A DNA stretch of 64,000 nucleotides from an uncultured Eubacterium sp. (lineage in GTDB: Bacteria; Bacillota; Clostridia; Lachnospirales; Lachnospiraceae): positions 1 to 64,000 of the forward strand of contig CAJTZX010000011.1 in assembly GCA_910584345.1 (NCBI GenBank), in the 5' to 3' direction. Positions within the stretch are counted from its first letter, which is position 1, and each line of letters begins with the position of its first letter. Position numbers and translations under genes: made by a program. Positions 1 through 9,107 of the stretch are shown one piece after another. The notes under the pieces were generated by a model. It searched no databases. It saw only the letters and a list, made by a program, of their open reading frames with translations, and was not told where the DNA came from.

Positions 1-63
1 ACGTTCTGGAAACCGGAACAATGAGACAGGGCCGATTCCCTCATCCAGCGTCCGGAAGGCCCA

Positions 64-93
64 AAAGCAACACTTTGTCTAAACTGTTGCTTT
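64..93 (+). terminator. hairpin, possible terminator of the gene left of the window
   Basis: AAAGCAACA (64-72) pairs with TGTTGCTTT (85-93) around a 12-nt loop and is followed by a weak T-rich stretch. The left neighbour cannot be identified: only a few codons would lie inside the window, in an uncertain frame. The long reading frame over 21-230 has no family resemblance and no ribosome site, so I do not call it a gene. Confidence 0.4.
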
Positions 94-162
94 ATTACTT
101 GCCCCACCCCATGAAAAGTAACCGTAAATCTTCCAAGTGCCATATTATTTTTAAGAAAAGAC

Positions 163-191
163 TTCCTATTTTCCAAATAATAGTGTATAAT
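163..191 (+). promoter_or_regulatory. possible promoter of rho
   Basis: A perfect -10 hexamer TATAAT lies at 186-191, but the hexamer 17 bp upstream (TTCCTA, 163-168) is a poor -35. This would leave a 5' leader of about 110 nt before rho. Leader autoregulation is known for rho genes, but no clear structure was recognised here. Confidence 0.35.
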
Positions 192-311
192 ATAAAAAAT
201 CACGTATCTACAGTCAGATTGGATTCATAGTTTTGTTCAAACAGACTTCAGCAATTTTTTAGGCGTTCGGATTAAATAATCCCAATATTACAAAGATTAA
301 GGAGAATTTTA

Positions 312-1814
312 ATGAGGGAAAAATATGAAACATTGTCTTTGGCCGTGTTAAGGGAGCTTGCAAAAGCGCGCGGATTAAAAGGCGTTAGTGGATTAAAGAA
401 ATTAGATTTAATAGATCGGATGGTAGCAGAAGATGAAAAGCTTAAGGGCCAGATAGAATCTGAGACGGAACCAGTGTCTGCAGAAAAAAAAGCAGAAGAG
501 CGAAAAAGTGTAGGGGATGAAGCTGAAAAGACGGACAAGCCGAAAGCTGAACAGGCAGAGACGGAGCGATCAGAGCCTACGGCCAGAATGGAAAAAGTAA
601 ATAAAGCAGAGCGGCCGAACCAGAATACTACAAGAGAACAAAGGCCACGCAGACAAGAGGATAATAAGGAAGACATCAATCCAGAGTTAGATAGCGGCGT
701 GACGGCAGATGGTATTTTGGAGGTGATGCCGGATGGTTATGGTTTTATCAGATGTGAGAACTATCTTCCGGGAGAACATGATGTGTATGTCTCTCCGTCG
801 CAAATTCGCCGTTTTGGACTAAAGACCGGGGATATTGTACGCGGTAATACAAGAGTGAAAACGCAAGGCGAGAAATTTAGCGCTCTGCTGTATATTACAA
901 CAATCAATGGATATCATCCTTCTGTAGTTGTTCAAAGAAGAAATTTTGAAGATTTAACGCCGATTTTTCCAAATGAAAGACTTCGCCTGGAAACAAACCG
1001 GACAACAACATCTATGCGAATCGTAGATCTCGTATCTCCAATTGGTAAAGGGCAGCGAGGTATGATTGTATCACCCCCAAAAGCAGGTAAAACCACACTG
1101 TTAAAGCAGATTGCGCAGGCAGTCAAAGTAAACAATCCAGAAATTCATCTGATTATCTTACTGATTGATGAGCGGCCGGAGGAAGTTACGGATATTAAGG
1201 AAGCGATAGAAGGGAATAATGTAGAAGTCATTTATTCAACCTTTGATGAACTTCCAGAGCATCATAAGCGAGTATCAGAAATGGTAATCGAGCGTGCAAA
1301 ACGTCTTGTGGAACATAAGCAGGATGTGCTGATTTTGTTGGACAGTATTACACGTCTTGCAAGAGCCTATAATTTGACGGTTCCGCCAAGCGGGCGGACG
1401 CTTTCTGGTGGTTTGGACCCTGCAGCTCTTCATATGCCTAAGCGCTTTTTTGGAGCTGCCAGAAATATGCGGGAGGGCGGCAGTCTTACGGTGCTTGCCT
1501 CTGCTTTGGTAGATACCGGAAGCAAGATGGATGACGTTATTTATGAGGAATTTAAAGGAACCGGTAATATGGAACTCGTTTTAGACCGTAAACTATCTGA
1601 GCGAAGGGTATTTCCAGCGATTGATATCGTAAAATCCGGTACCCGCAGAGAAGATTTATTGCTTGACCGGGAAGAAAGAGAAGCGGTAGATATTATGCGT
1701 AAAGGCATTAACGGTATGAAAACAGATGAAGCGGTAGAAAATATTTTAAATATGTTCTCACATACAAGTACGAACCGTGATTTTATACAGCTTGTGAAAA
1801 AACGCAGAGTCTAA
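312..1814 (+). CDS. rho: transcription termination factor Rho
   Basis: Rho is the hexameric RNA helicase that ends transcription at factor-dependent sites. The 500-residue product shows an N-terminal Rho_N helical domain (about 1-42), then a strongly charged, low-complexity insert rich in E, K and Q (about 43-128), the RNA-binding cold-shock domain (about 130-205, with GYGFIR), and the RecA-like ATPase. The P-loop SPPKAGKTT is at 254-262 and the Walker B stretch [14 protein letters not shown] follows. E. coli Rho is near 420 residues; the excess here is the charged insert, which is common in Clostridia and Actinobacteria. The start has an AAGGAG site just upstream (299-304). The rpmE gene follows after a gap of about 140 bp with its own promoter. 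Confidence 0.97.
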   Translation: MREKYETLSLAVLRELAKARGLKGVSGLKKLDLIDRMVAEDEKLKGQIESETEPVSAEKKAEERKSVGDEAEKTDKPKAEQAETERSEPTARMEKVNKAERPNQNTTREQRPRRQEDNKEDINPELDSGVTADGILEVMPDGYGFIRCENYLPGEHDVYVSPSQIRRFGLKTGDIVRGNTRVKTQGEKFSALLYITTINGYHPSVVVQRRNFEDLTPIFPNERLRLETNRTTTSMRIVDLVSPIGKGQRGMIVSPPKAGKTTLLKQIAQAVKVNNPEIHLIILLIDERPEEVTDIKEAIEGNNVEVIYSTFDELPEHHKRVSEMVIERAKRLVEHKQDVLILLDSITRLARAYNLTVPPSGRTLSGGLDPAALHMPKRFFGAARNMREGGSLTVLASALVDTGSKMDDVIYEEFKGTGNMELVLDRKLSERRVFPAIDIVKSGTRREDLLLDREEREAVDIMRKGINGMKTDEAVENILNMFSHTSTNRDFIQLVKKRRV

Positions 1815-1866
1815 CGATTAGTTTTATAAGCTTTTAATAAAAATCTACTTAAATATGAAAAACCTC

Positions 1867-1898
1867 TTGCATATAAAATGCGAATATGCTACTATAAT
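1867..1898 (+). promoter_or_regulatory. promoter upstream of rpmE
   Basis: TTGCAT (1867-1872) and a perfect TATAAT (1893-1898) are 20 bp apart, which is longer than ideal. It sits between rho and rpmE and would give an mRNA leader of about 50 nt. Confidence 0.4.
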
Positions 1899-1956
1899 AT
1901 CGCTGTTAATTTTTCGAGCGAGATTTATTGATTATGATACATGCGAGGTGAAAATA

Positions 1957-2157
1957 ATGAAAACAGATATTCAGCCGGAATACTATCAGGCGACCGTTAC
2001 ATGTAACTGTGGCAACACATTTGTGACAGGTTCGACAAAAAAGGAGCTTCACGTTGAAATTTGTTCCAAGTGTCATCCGTTCTACACAGGCCAGCAGAAG
2101 GCTAGTCAGGCTCGTGGACGTATTGAGCAGTTCAATAAGAAATATGGCATGAAATAG
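1957..2157 (+). CDS. rpmE: 50S ribosomal protein L31, zinc-binding form
   Basis: Small protein of the large ribosomal subunit, 66 residues. The start is set at 1957 because a good ribosome site (CGAGGTG, 1944-1950) lies just before it and the protein then opens with the usual L31 start [10 protein letters not shown]. An in-frame extension back to 1855 exists but runs through the promoter. The paired cysteines CNCG and CSKC mark the C+ zinc-containing class rather than the zinc-free paralogue. It lies between rho and the DUF1385 gene and is closed by a strong terminator. Confidence 0.95.
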   Translation: MKTDIQPEYYQATVTCNCGNTFVTGSTKKELHVEICSKCHPFYTGQQKASQARGRIEQFNKKYGMK

Positions 2158-2176
2158 AACATAAAATGAGGCAGAC

Positions 2177-2208
2177 AAGGTTGAGGTTGTGAAATCTCAA
2201 CCTTTTTG
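2177..2208 (+). terminator. rho-independent terminator after rpmE
   Basis: AAGGTTGAG (2177-2185) and CTCAACCTT (2196-2204) form a perfect 9-bp stem with a 10-nt loop, followed directly by a T run. Confidence 0.85.
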
Positions 2209-2302
2209 TTGAATTTTTTAGAAATTATTTCAGTTAAGGAACGAAAATAAGGACCATACGGTTACTCATGAATCATAATTAGAGTGATAGATAGGAACAT
2301 AA

Positions 2303-3229
2303 ATGAAATATTCTGGAATAGGCGGACAGGCAGTTATGGAAGGCGTAATGATGAAAAACGGAGATCATTACGCAGTTGCAGTACGCAAGCCTGACGGGGA
2401 GATCATTATAGATACAAACGAATATAAGGGCATTTTAGCCAATACGAAATTAAAAAAGATTCCTTATGTCAGAGGAGTCCTAAATTTTATTGAGTCATTG
2501 GCGTTGGGGATGAAAACGTTGATGTATTCCGCTTCTTTTTATGAAGAAGAGGAGACGGATAAAAATATAAGCCAGGAAGAAGAGCAGAAGAAGCAGAAAA
2601 AAGAGTCTGTTATGATGGGCATTACCATGACAGGTTCCATAGCAGCTGCGATTGTTATTTTTATGCTGATTCCGTACCTGATTTCTGCGTTGTTTCGCAG
2701 ATGGATTTCATCGCAGGCAGTATTGGCGGTTTTAGAAGGGGCACTGCGTATGGCGATCTTTTTTGGGTATATCTTGTTAATATCAAGGTTGGAAGATATT
2801 CAAAGGGTGTTTATGTATCACGGTGCGGAACATAAGTGCATTAACTGTATTGAACACGGCATGGAACTGAATGTCGAAAATGTGCGGAATAGTTCACGTT
2901 TGCATAAACGGTGTGGAACCAGCTTTTTATTTTTGGTCGTATGTATCAGTATTATATTCTTTTTGTTTATCCACACAGATTCCGGTCTGATGCGGATTGT
3001 GATTCGGCTGCTGCTTGTTCCGGTCATTGCCGGGTGTGCGTATGAATTTATCAGATTTGCAGGAAGAAGTGAACATATGATTGTCAATCTGATCAGCAAA
3101 CCAGGGATGGCACTGCAAAAGCTGACGACAAAAGAACCAGATGATTCTATGATCGAAGTCGGTATTGCATCCGTTGAGGCGGTATTTGACTGGAAAGCAT
3201 ATATTAAGGAAAAGGAAGAACTGCCATGA
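2303..3229 (+). CDS. DUF1385 family membrane protein (YqhQ-like)
   Basis: Integral membrane protein of 308 residues of the widespread DUF1385/YqhQ family, whose biochemical role is not established. Family signatures are plain: GGQAVMEGVMMKNGD near the N-terminus, YHGAEHKCINCIEHG about residues 171-185, and the RLHKRCGTSF stretch shortly after. Hydrophobic segments occur around 110-130, 145-160, 208-225 and 230-250. A charged EEEETDKN...KKQKKE linker precedes the first. The histidines and cysteines of the central motif suggest metal binding, which is inference. It stands directly before prmC and prfA, as is common in Lachnospiraceae; the reason for this linkage is unknown. Confidence 0.9.
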   Translation: MKYSGIGGQAVMEGVMMKNGDHYAVAVRKPDGEIIIDTNEYKGILANTKLKKIPYVRGVLNFIESLALGMKTLMYSASFYEEEETDKNISQEEEQKKQKKESVMMGITMTGSIAAAIVIFMLIPYLISALFRRWISSQAVLAVLEGALRMAIFFGYILLISRLEDIQRVFMYHGAEHKCINCIEHGMELNVENVRNSSRLHKRCGTSFLFLVVCISIIFFLFIHTDSGLMRIVIRLLLVPVIAGCAYEFIRFAGRSEHMIVNLISKPGMALQKLTTKEPDDSMIEVGIASVEAVFDWKAYIKEKEELP

Positions 3230-3256
3230 CAAAGGATGGAAGGATGGAAAAATGGC

Positions 3257-4084
3257 ATGATATATAAAGAGGCGATTGGTTGGGGAAGTACAGTATTGGC
3301 TCAGGCGGGAGTTGCCGATGCGAAATTAGACGCCTGGCTGCTGTTAGAAACAGTTTGTAAGATAAATCTGACATTTTATTATTCTCATACGGAAGATCCT
3401 ATGACATTAGAACAGCAGTCAGAATATGAGATCGCAATCCGTAAGCGTGCGGAGAGAATTCCTCTGCAGTATATTACAGGCGAGCAGGAGTTTATGGGAT
3501 TAAATTTTAAAGTGAATTCTAATGTGCTGATTCCAAGACAGGATACAGAGACATTGGTGGAAGAAACGTTAAAAATCTGTCAGCCTGGAATGAGGTTACT
3601 GGACTTGGGCACAGGCTCTGGATGTGTGATTATCAGTTTGATGAAAAATGCACATGGGATGACGGCGGTTGGCAGTGATATTTCCAAACAGGCGTTGCTT
3701 GTAGCAAAAGAAAATGGAAAGCTGCATGAAGTAGATATTGATTGGATTCGGAGCAATCTGTATGAAAATATCAGCGGGCGTTTTGATTTGATCGTATCAA
3801 ATCCACCTTATATTGCACAGGCAGATTTATTAGAACTAATGCCGGAAGTACGCGATTTTGAACCGGTAGGTGCGTTGGACGGTGGTGTGGATGGTCTGGA
3901 TTTTTATCGCCAGATCGTTGCACAGAGCAAAGATCATTTGAATCAGGACGGATATTTATATTTGGAGATCGGATATGACCAGGGGCCTGCAGTGACAAAT
4001 ATGATGTGTGCAGCCGGTTATCGGGAAGTTGCCGTGATTAAAGATCTGGCACATCATGAAAGAGTTGTAAAAGGACGCATTTAG
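3257..4084 (+). CDS. prmC: release factor glutamine N5-methyltransferase PrmC
   Basis: PrmC uses SAM to methylate the glutamine of the GGQ loop in release factors. The protein carries the SAM-binding motif LDLGTGSGCVIISL and the substrate-gripping SNPPYIA motif typical of N5-glutamine methyltransferases. I place the start at 3257 (275 residues, beginning MIYKEAIGWG), since a purine-rich site (AGGATGG) lies about 9 nt ahead and the sequence then matches the usual PrmC opening. A start at 3236 would add seven residues, but its AAAGG touches the ATG. Its substrate gene prfA follows about 100 bp downstream. Confidence 0.93.
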   Translation: MIYKEAIGWGSTVLAQAGVADAKLDAWLLLETVCKINLTFYYSHTEDPMTLEQQSEYEIAIRKRAERIPLQYITGEQEFMGLNFKVNSNVLIPRQDTETLVEETLKICQPGMRLLDLGTGSGCVIISLMKNAHGMTAVGSDISKQALLVAKENGKLHEVDIDWIRSNLYENISGRFDLIVSNPPYIAQADLLELMPEVRDFEPVGALDGGVDGLDFYRQIVAQSKDHLNQDGYLYLEIGYDQGPAVTNMMCAAGYREVAVIKDLAHHERVVKGRI

Positions 4085-4191
4085 TTGTTTTTGCTGTATA
4101 CTCTCAGAAAAAAATCCTGAGGAATTATACTGAATAGCAACGAGTCAGTACATTAGCGAACGGTAATACAGAGAGAATTTGGAGGAAAAAT

Positions 4192-5268
4192 ATGTTTGAT
4201 AAATTAGAAGACCTGCTGCTCCGCTATGAAGAAGTCATGAATCAGCTTAGTGAGCCGGATGTGGCAAACGATACGAACCGTTTTCGTAATCTTATGAAAG
4301 AACAGAGCAATCTGTCGCCAATTGTAGAGACTTATGAAGCATATAAAAAGGCAAAGCAAAATATTGAGGACAGCCTGTCCATGCTGGAGGAGGAATCCGA
4401 TGAAGAACTGCGTGAGCTTGCCAAAGAAGAACTAAACGATTCCAAAGCAGAAGTGTCTGATCTGGAAAACAAGCTGAAAATATTGCTGCTTCCAAAAGAT
4501 CCGAACGATGATAAAAACGTGATCGTAGAAATCCGTGCGGGTGCGGGCGGTGACGAAGCGGCTTTATTTGCGGCGGAAATATACCGTATGTACGTCCACT
4601 ACGCAGAAAGCTGTCATTGGAAAATTGAAACGCTGGAAATCGAGGAAATCGGTATCGGCGGTATGAAGTCTGTGAATTTTATGGTATCTGGACAAGGGGC
4701 GTACTCAAAGCTAAAATTTGAATCCGGTGTTCACCGTGTACAGCGTGTGCCGGAAACGGAGTCACAAGGACGGATCCATACGTCTACGATTACCGTAGCC
4801 GTTATGCCGGAAGCAGAGGAAGTGGATGTTCAAATTGATGAAAAAGATATCCGTATCGATGTTATGCGTGCATCCGGAAACGGCGGCCAGTGTGTCAATA
4901 CGACAGATTCTGCAGTACGACTGACACATTATCCGACAGGCATTGTCATTTACAGCCAGACAGAAAAATCACAGCTGCAAAATAAGGAAAAGGCATTTGC
5001 CCTGCTGCGCGCCAAATTATATGATCTGGAACTGCAAAAGAAGCAGGATGCAGAGTCAGAAGCGCGCCGCAGCCAGATCGGAACGGGCGACCGCTCAGAG
5101 AAAATACGTACGTATAATTTCCCGCAGGGAAGGGTAACAGACCATCGGATTAATCTGACGTTATATAAGCTGGACCGCATTCTGAACGGAGACATTCAGG
5201 AAATTATAGACGCCTGCATTGCGGCAGATCAGGCGATGAAGTTAAGCAATTTTGAAGATAGGGATTAA
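4192..5268 (+). CDS. prfA: peptide chain release factor 1
   Basis: RF1 reads UAA and UAG and releases the finished peptide. The 358-residue length is standard. The codon-discriminating P-x-T element appears as PET in [14 protein letters not shown], and the catalytic loop reads [16 protein letters not shown], containing the invariant GGQ. The coiled N-terminal helical region is followed by the family [18 protein letters not shown] stretch. A strong GGAGGAAAAAT site precedes the ATG. The GGQ glutamine would be modified by the product of the adjacent prmC. Confidence 0.97.
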   Translation: MFDKLEDLLLRYEEVMNQLSEPDVANDTNRFRNLMKEQSNLSPIVETYEAYKKAKQNIEDSLSMLEEESDEELRELAKEELNDSKAEVSDLENKLKILLLPKDPNDDKNVIVEIRAGAGGDEAALFAAEIYRMYVHYAESCHWKIETLEIEEIGIGGMKSVNFMVSGQGAYSKLKFESGVHRVQRVPETESQGRIHTSTITVAVMPEAEEVDVQIDEKDIRIDVMRASGNGGQCVNTTDSAVRLTHYPTGIVIYSQTEKSQLQNKEKAFALLRAKLYDLELQKKQDAESEARRSQIGTGDRSEKIRTYNFPQGRVTDHRINLTLYKLDRILNGDIQEIIDACIAADQAMKLSNFEDRD

Positions 5269-5285
5269 ATTAGATAGATATTAAG

Positions 5286-5325
5286 AAAAGACGGCCGTGG
5301 ACAGTTTCATGGGCTGTCTTTTTTT
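5286..5325 (+). terminator. rho-independent terminator after prfA
   Basis: AAAAGACGGCC pairs with GGCTGTCTTTTT with one G-U pair, ending in a run of T. An inner GACAG/CTGTC pairing could compete. It ends the translation-factor block. Confidence 0.8.
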
Positions 5326-5380
5326 CTGGATTTATAAAGGCTTCTGATTAAGAAGAATTCCAGTAATTTGAAAAATGTTA

Positions 5381-5409
5381 TTGACATTAATATATAAATA
5401 TAGTATAAT
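5381..5409 (+). promoter_or_regulatory. strong sigma-A promoter for the small secreted protein pair
   Basis: A perfect TTGACA (5381-5386) and a perfect TATAAT (5404-5409) are exactly 17 bp apart, the best promoter in the window. The resulting leader to the start at 5539 is about 120 nt. It contains a GAGGAGG ribosome-like site at 5448-5454 and a 13-codon frame (5476-5517), which may be chance. Confidence 0.85.
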
Positions 5410-5538
5410 TTCAGCTGTAAATTAACTATATAAAATATTAAATTGAAGAGGAGGCGTCAATAGTATTTTGGTTTCATGAAAAGTAAAGACAATAACAAAA
5501 ATTTGACTGTAAGTTAAGAAGCTGGAGGAACGAATTTT

Positions 5539-6030
5539 ATGAGAAAAAAATTATTATCTTTAATTTTATCTATGGTTATAGTATTAGGATATCCGATACA
5601 GGCATCTGCAGATAATTTTTTGGAAGGTGAAACAGGAACATTTGAAGAAACTGAGGATGGAGTATATGAATTAAAAAATTCGAATGGAACTCTTTTACTA
5701 ACGTTTATAGAAGATGATGGTTCGGCCGTGATGCCAAGAAGTCGTCATAATGTTAATTGGACAATCGATGCAACTTCTGTAAAATGTTCATCAAGAGAAT
5801 TTAGTATTCTTGCAGAGTCTCCAATTCATGTGGATCTTAATTTTTCCAGAGCAGGAATTACATATATAGGAGTATATGACAGAGAAACTTCTAATTATTT
5901 GTGGGTAAAAAGGGAGACACGTGAATGTAAAGGAACCATGGTCACACATGGCAGAGATGCTTTACTGTCGTTTGCAATCAAAAATGCTTCTGGTCATAGT
6001 ATGACTTATACGGGTTCTTATAGCTATTAA
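5539..6030 (+). CDS. secreted protein of unknown function
   Basis: I do not recognise this 163-residue protein. It has a classical Sec signal peptide (KKLLSLILSMVIVLG..., cleavage probably after QASA near residue 24) and a mature part of about 139 residues without cysteine pairs, membrane spans or a sortase motif. Aromatic and beta-prone stretches such as YIGVYDRETSNYLWVKR and a C-terminal SFAIKNASGH segment suggest an all-beta extracellular domain, which is inference. A GCTGGAGG ribosome site precedes the ATG. The strong promoter upstream suggests high expression. A second small exported protein follows 20 bp downstream, probably in the same transcript. Confidence 0.75.
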   Translation: MRKKLLSLILSMVIVLGYPIQASADNFLEGETGTFEETEDGVYELKNSNGTLLLTFIEDDGSAVMPRSRHNVNWTIDATSVKCSSREFSILAESPIHVDLNFSRAGITYIGVYDRETSNYLWVKRETRECKGTMVTHGRDALLSFAIKNASGHSMTYTGSYSY

Positions 6031-6050
6031 AAGAATGGGGGATATCTTTT

Positions 6051-6254
6051 ATGCATAAAAATAAAAAACGGTTGTTGTATCTGCTTTTCATCGGAGCAAT
6101 TTTTGTTTTCGCTGCAGGAGGAGCTGCATATGCCAATGAGAATGCTCTGTTTGATGAAGCGGAAGAAATACCAGAACAATGCGAGTTAGATCATGAGAAT
6201 CCCATTTCGGTAAAAGATGAATTGGAGATTGAATTTATTCCGGATACAAACTAA
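6051..6254 (+). CDS. small exported or membrane-anchored acidic protein
   Basis: A 67-residue protein with a basic start (MHKNKKRLL), one hydrophobic segment (about 8-27, ending AAYANE) that could be a signal peptide or anchor, and a strongly acidic remainder rich in E and D. After cleavage only about 40 residues would be released. No family is recognised. The GGGGGAT ribosome site lies upstream, and the 20-bp gap to the previous gene suggests co-transcription and perhaps joint action of the two products. Confidence 0.65.
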   Translation: MHKNKKRLLYLLFIGAIFVFAAGGAAYANENALFDEAEEIPEQCELDHENPISVKDELEIEFIPDTN

Positions 6255-6302
6255 AGTACTGTTCCGCAATAACATAACATATTGCTTGTCTTTTTCTCCG
6301 AG

Positions 6303-6371
6303 AGCGTCACTTAAAAATTAGTTGCATAACCCAGCAAAGCGAGGGTATGCGCCTGATTTTTAAGTGACGCT
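6303..6371. repeat. 69-nt palindromic element
   Basis: A 19-nt arm at 6303-6321 matches the inverse of 6353-6371 with one difference. The 31-nt interior forms a second smaller stem (GCATAaCCC with GGGTATGC). The result is a long two-tier hairpin. It lies between convergent genes but has no T run on either side, so it is not a typical terminator. The form is that of an interspersed palindromic repeat or a miniature element, but no second copy is in this window. Confidence 0.6.
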
Positions 6372-6438
6372 TGTATATGTTCGGTTCCTAATTTGCAGAC
6401 CTGCCTGATCGGTTCCGAACCTGTCACAGGTTATTTCC

Positions 6439-7050
6439 TTACGGTTTTGCATATGGCCTGCTTTCATAGCATTGTCTGTTTTTTAAAAAATAAAAACGGA
6501 CGGTTTCAGAATACGCAGCAATCTGTACGCTGATTTCCAGCATTCTCCGGTTCAGCATGTGATACATGATCTTTGCATCCCATACGATGCTTTCCAGATA
6601 TTCATACTCCCGCATTGTGAGCATGGAATATTTCTGACGGTTGGCATCCGTCCATGGAACGCCTGTTCCAAAAGGACATGCCACAAAACAATGTTCCTCT
6701 CCATTTTGACGTACATGCTCTGCAAGGAAAGAAAAAAGCTTTTCAGGCGTCATTTGTTTTAACGTCACTGTCTGAATATTTTTGCAGGACGCAGGCAGTT
6801 CGTCTAAGAGAATGCCGGTTTCTTTTAAGCGCCTTGTGATCGTTTGGCGTATTTTGGCAAAAGAAGTCGGATAGTTTAACTGATGTGCAATCTGAGCGGC
6901 TGTATATCCGCTATCACAAAGATGGCGGATGGCTCTTCCGCTTGCGGCGTCATACATGAAGTCAGACAGCGCTTCCTGAAAATATTTATGATTGCGGTTC
7001 CATTCTTTTTCGTTTAATTGTTTTCTTTGATGATCTGTGATATGATTCAT
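6439..7050 (-). CDS. hypothetical protein with helix-turn-helix-like segment
   Basis: The 203-residue product is not recognised. Residues about 43-80 contain a helix-turn-helix-like stretch (YTAAQIAHQLNYPTSFAKI followed by a basic helix), which suggests a sequence-specific regulator. The rest contains two cysteines (HCFVACPFG) and a helical C-terminus with no membrane span. It is transcribed toward the secreted pair and divergently from the DMT transporter gene at 7234, with about 180 bp between the two starts. That layout would allow control of its neighbour, but no operator was recognised. Confidence 0.7.
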   Translation of the reverse strand: MNHITDHQRKQLNEKEWNRNHKYFQEALSDFMYDAASGRAIRHLCDSGYTAAQIAHQLNYPTSFAKIRQTITRRLKETGILLDELPASCKNIQTVTLKQMTPEKLFSFLAEHVRQNGEEHCFVACPFGTGVPWTDANRQKYSMLTMREYEYLESIVWDAKIMYHMLNRRMLEISVQIAAYSETVRFYFLKNRQCYESRPYAKP

Positions 7051-7233
7051 GGTTCGTTCTTCGTCACCATTCTATTTGATTCAAAAAATTCCAGGTTCTT
7101 GAAAGATTCTATTGATTTTATAAAAATTCTGTTTTCTGCCTATGTGCACGACTGGTATTTTGTGTTATTATTATATGTCAGAATCAATATTTTAGCAAGC
7201 TTGAAATAATGGCGAAATATCAGGAGGAACATT

Positions 7234-8184
7234 GTGAAATCAAAAAACAAAACGAGACTTCACTCTCTGCTGCTTGTGCTTACAGCATTGATTTGGGGGA
7301 CTGCATTTACAGCACAGAGTGCAGGAGGAGATTTGGCGGGCCCATACACATTTAATTGTATTCGTTCGCTTATAGGGGCAGTTGTGTTGCTGCCGGTTAT
7401 TCGATGGTCAGACCATTTGCAGCTGACAAAGCATCGGCCTGTCAGGCGGGAAGACTGGCGCACGCTGCTGATTGGAGGCGCTGCTTGTGGGATAGCGTTG
7501 GCAGCTGGCAGTAATTTACAGCAGATGGGGCTTTATTATGGCTCTTCTGCAGGAAAAGCAGGGTTTCTTACAGCGTGCTATATGCTCCTTGTGCCGGTAT
7601 TGGGATTGTTTTTCCATAAGAAATGCAGCTGGAATGTGTGGGCAGGCATTGTTGCGGCTGTGATCGGACTGTATCTTTTATGTATCCGAGGAGATTTTCG
7701 GATACAATTTTCGGATTTTCTGCTGCTGCTGTGTGCATTGGTATTTGCGATACATATTTTAGTGATTGATTATTTTGCCGTACAGGTAGATGGAGTGCGT
7801 ATGTCCTGCATTCAGTTTCTTGTATGCGGACTGGTTTCGGCTGTTCCAATGTGTCTCATAGATATCAGACAAGCGTATGTATCAGGAGGGATTGCAGTAT
7901 GGGCAGAGGCGCTGATGAGCCTGGATGCGTGGATTGCAATTTTATATGCCGGCGTATTGTCTTGCGGAGCCGGTTATACGCTTCAGATTATCGGACAGCA
8001 GGGAATGAATCCTACGGTAGCCTCGCTGCTCTTAAGTCTGGAATCGGTGTTTTCTGTGTTAGCCGGTTGGGTGATTTTGGGGGAAGCGCTGCAGGGAAGG
8101 GAAATTTTAGGATGTGTACTTATTTTTGGAGCTGTAATTTTTGCACAGCTGCCGTTAGCAGCAAATCCAAAAGCTAAGCAATGA
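7234..8184 (+). CDS. EamA/DMT-family transporter
   Basis: Ten-span drug/metabolite transporter of 316 residues in the inner membrane, with two EamA repeats. The first repeat opens with LTALIWGTAFTAQS and the second with FLLLLCALVFAIHILVIDYF. The C-terminal repeat carries the family ASLLLSLESVFSVLAGWVILGE stretch. The substrate cannot be told from sequence; amino acids or nucleosides are usual. The start codon is GTG at 7234, chosen because a strong CAGGAGGA site lies 5 bp upstream. The reading frame ends a few bases inside the extended frame of the next gene, and the true start of that gene is about 60 bp downstream. Confidence 0.9.
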   Translation: MKSKNKTRLHSLLLVLTALIWGTAFTAQSAGGDLAGPYTFNCIRSLIGAVVLLPVIRWSDHLQLTKHRPVRREDWRTLLIGGAACGIALAAGSNLQQMGLYYGSSAGKAGFLTACYMLLVPVLGLFFHKKCSWNVWAGIVAAVIGLYLLCIRGDFRIQFSDFLLLLCALVFAIHILVIDYFAVQVDGVRMSCIQFLVCGLVSAVPMCLIDIRQAYVSGGIAVWAEALMSLDAWIAILYAGVLSCGAGYTLQIIGQQGMNPTVASLLLSLESVFSVLAGWVILGEALQGREILGCVLIFGAVIFAQLPLAANPKAKQ

Positions 8185-8246
8185 TAAAAAGTATGGTAGT
8201 AATGGATCGTATGGATCGTATTTTTTGCTGCAGGGAAGGAAGGATC

Positions 8247-9002
8247 ATGGAAGCATATACGGGTTTTGCTGAAGTTTATGATTTATTTATGGAAGATGTG
8301 CCATATGAAGTATGGAAAGAGTTTTTGGTAGAAATGCTGCAAAAACAGGGAATTATGGAAGGGTTGGTTTGTGAGCTTGGCTGCGGTACAGGAAAAATGA
8401 CCAGATTGTTGGCGCAAAGTGGTTATGATATGATTGGGATTGATGTTTCTCAGGAGATGCTAAGTATTGCAAGAGAACAGGAAAGCGAAGGGATTTTATA
8501 TCTTGCGCAGGATATGCGTCAGTTTGAGCTGTATGGGACAGTACGGGCTGTCGTCAGCATCTGCGATTCTATGAACTATTTGCTGGAGGAAGCGGAGTTA
8601 GAGCAGGTGTTTCGGCTTGTGAATAATTATCTGGATCCGGATGGTATTTTTATATTTGATTTGAATATGGATTATAAATTTCGCGAACGGATGGGAACGC
8701 AGACATTTAGCGAGCATCGTGAAGAGGGGAGTCTGATCTGGGATAATTATTATGACGAGGAAGAAAAGATCAATGAATACGCACTGACGATCTTTTTACG
8801 GCAAAAGAGCGGCCTTTATCGTAAATATGAAGAAATTCATTATGAGCGATGCTATGAACTGTCGGAAATTATGCGTCTTCTAAAGCAGGCAGGTATGGAA
8901 TTTGTAAGTGCCTGTGACGGCGAAGATCATGGTCCGGTACGTGAAGACAGTGAACGTATTTATGTCTTAGCAAGACAGCATGGCAAAAAGATTCGGGTGT
9001 AA
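8247..9002 (+). CDS. class I SAM-dependent methyltransferase
   Basis: A 251-residue cytoplasmic methyltransferase with the SAM motif VCELGCGTGKMTRLLA, an acidic motif II (IGIDVSQEM) and a motif near SICDSMNYLL. The small-molecule or macromolecular substrate is unknown. An in-frame frame back to 8181 exists, but the start at 8247 (MEAYTGFAEVYDLF) has a purine-rich AAGGAAGGA site and matches the family opening where 'fA.vYD.fM' comes first. It lies about 60 bp after the DMT transporter and before hslO. Confidence 0.88.
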   Translation: MEAYTGFAEVYDLFMEDVPYEVWKEFLVEMLQKQGIMEGLVCELGCGTGKMTRLLAQSGYDMIGIDVSQEMLSIAREQESEGILYLAQDMRQFELYGTVRAVVSICDSMNYLLEEAELEQVFRLVNNYLDPDGIFIFDLNMDYKFRERMGTQTFSEHREEGSLIWDNYYDEEEKINEYALTIFLRQKSGLYRKYEEIHYERCYELSEIMRLLKQAGMEFVSACDGEDHGPVREDSERIYVLARQHGKKIRV

Positions 9003-9107
9003 ATATACATGGAAGTATGGTATGATATTTGAAACAGCTGCTTGTCATGGAGGAGGATTAAACGTAAAAATAAAAATAATAAATAAAGAAAGGTGAAATA
9101 ATACAAT

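Noticed and set aside
21..230. Open frame of 69 codons at the window start
   Set aside because: It runs through a terminator-like hairpin and the -10 box of the rho promoter, has no ribosome site and no family likeness.
1855..1956. N-terminal extension of L31
   Set aside because: It covers the rpmE promoter, and the internal start at 1957 has a proper ribosome site and the family N-terminus.
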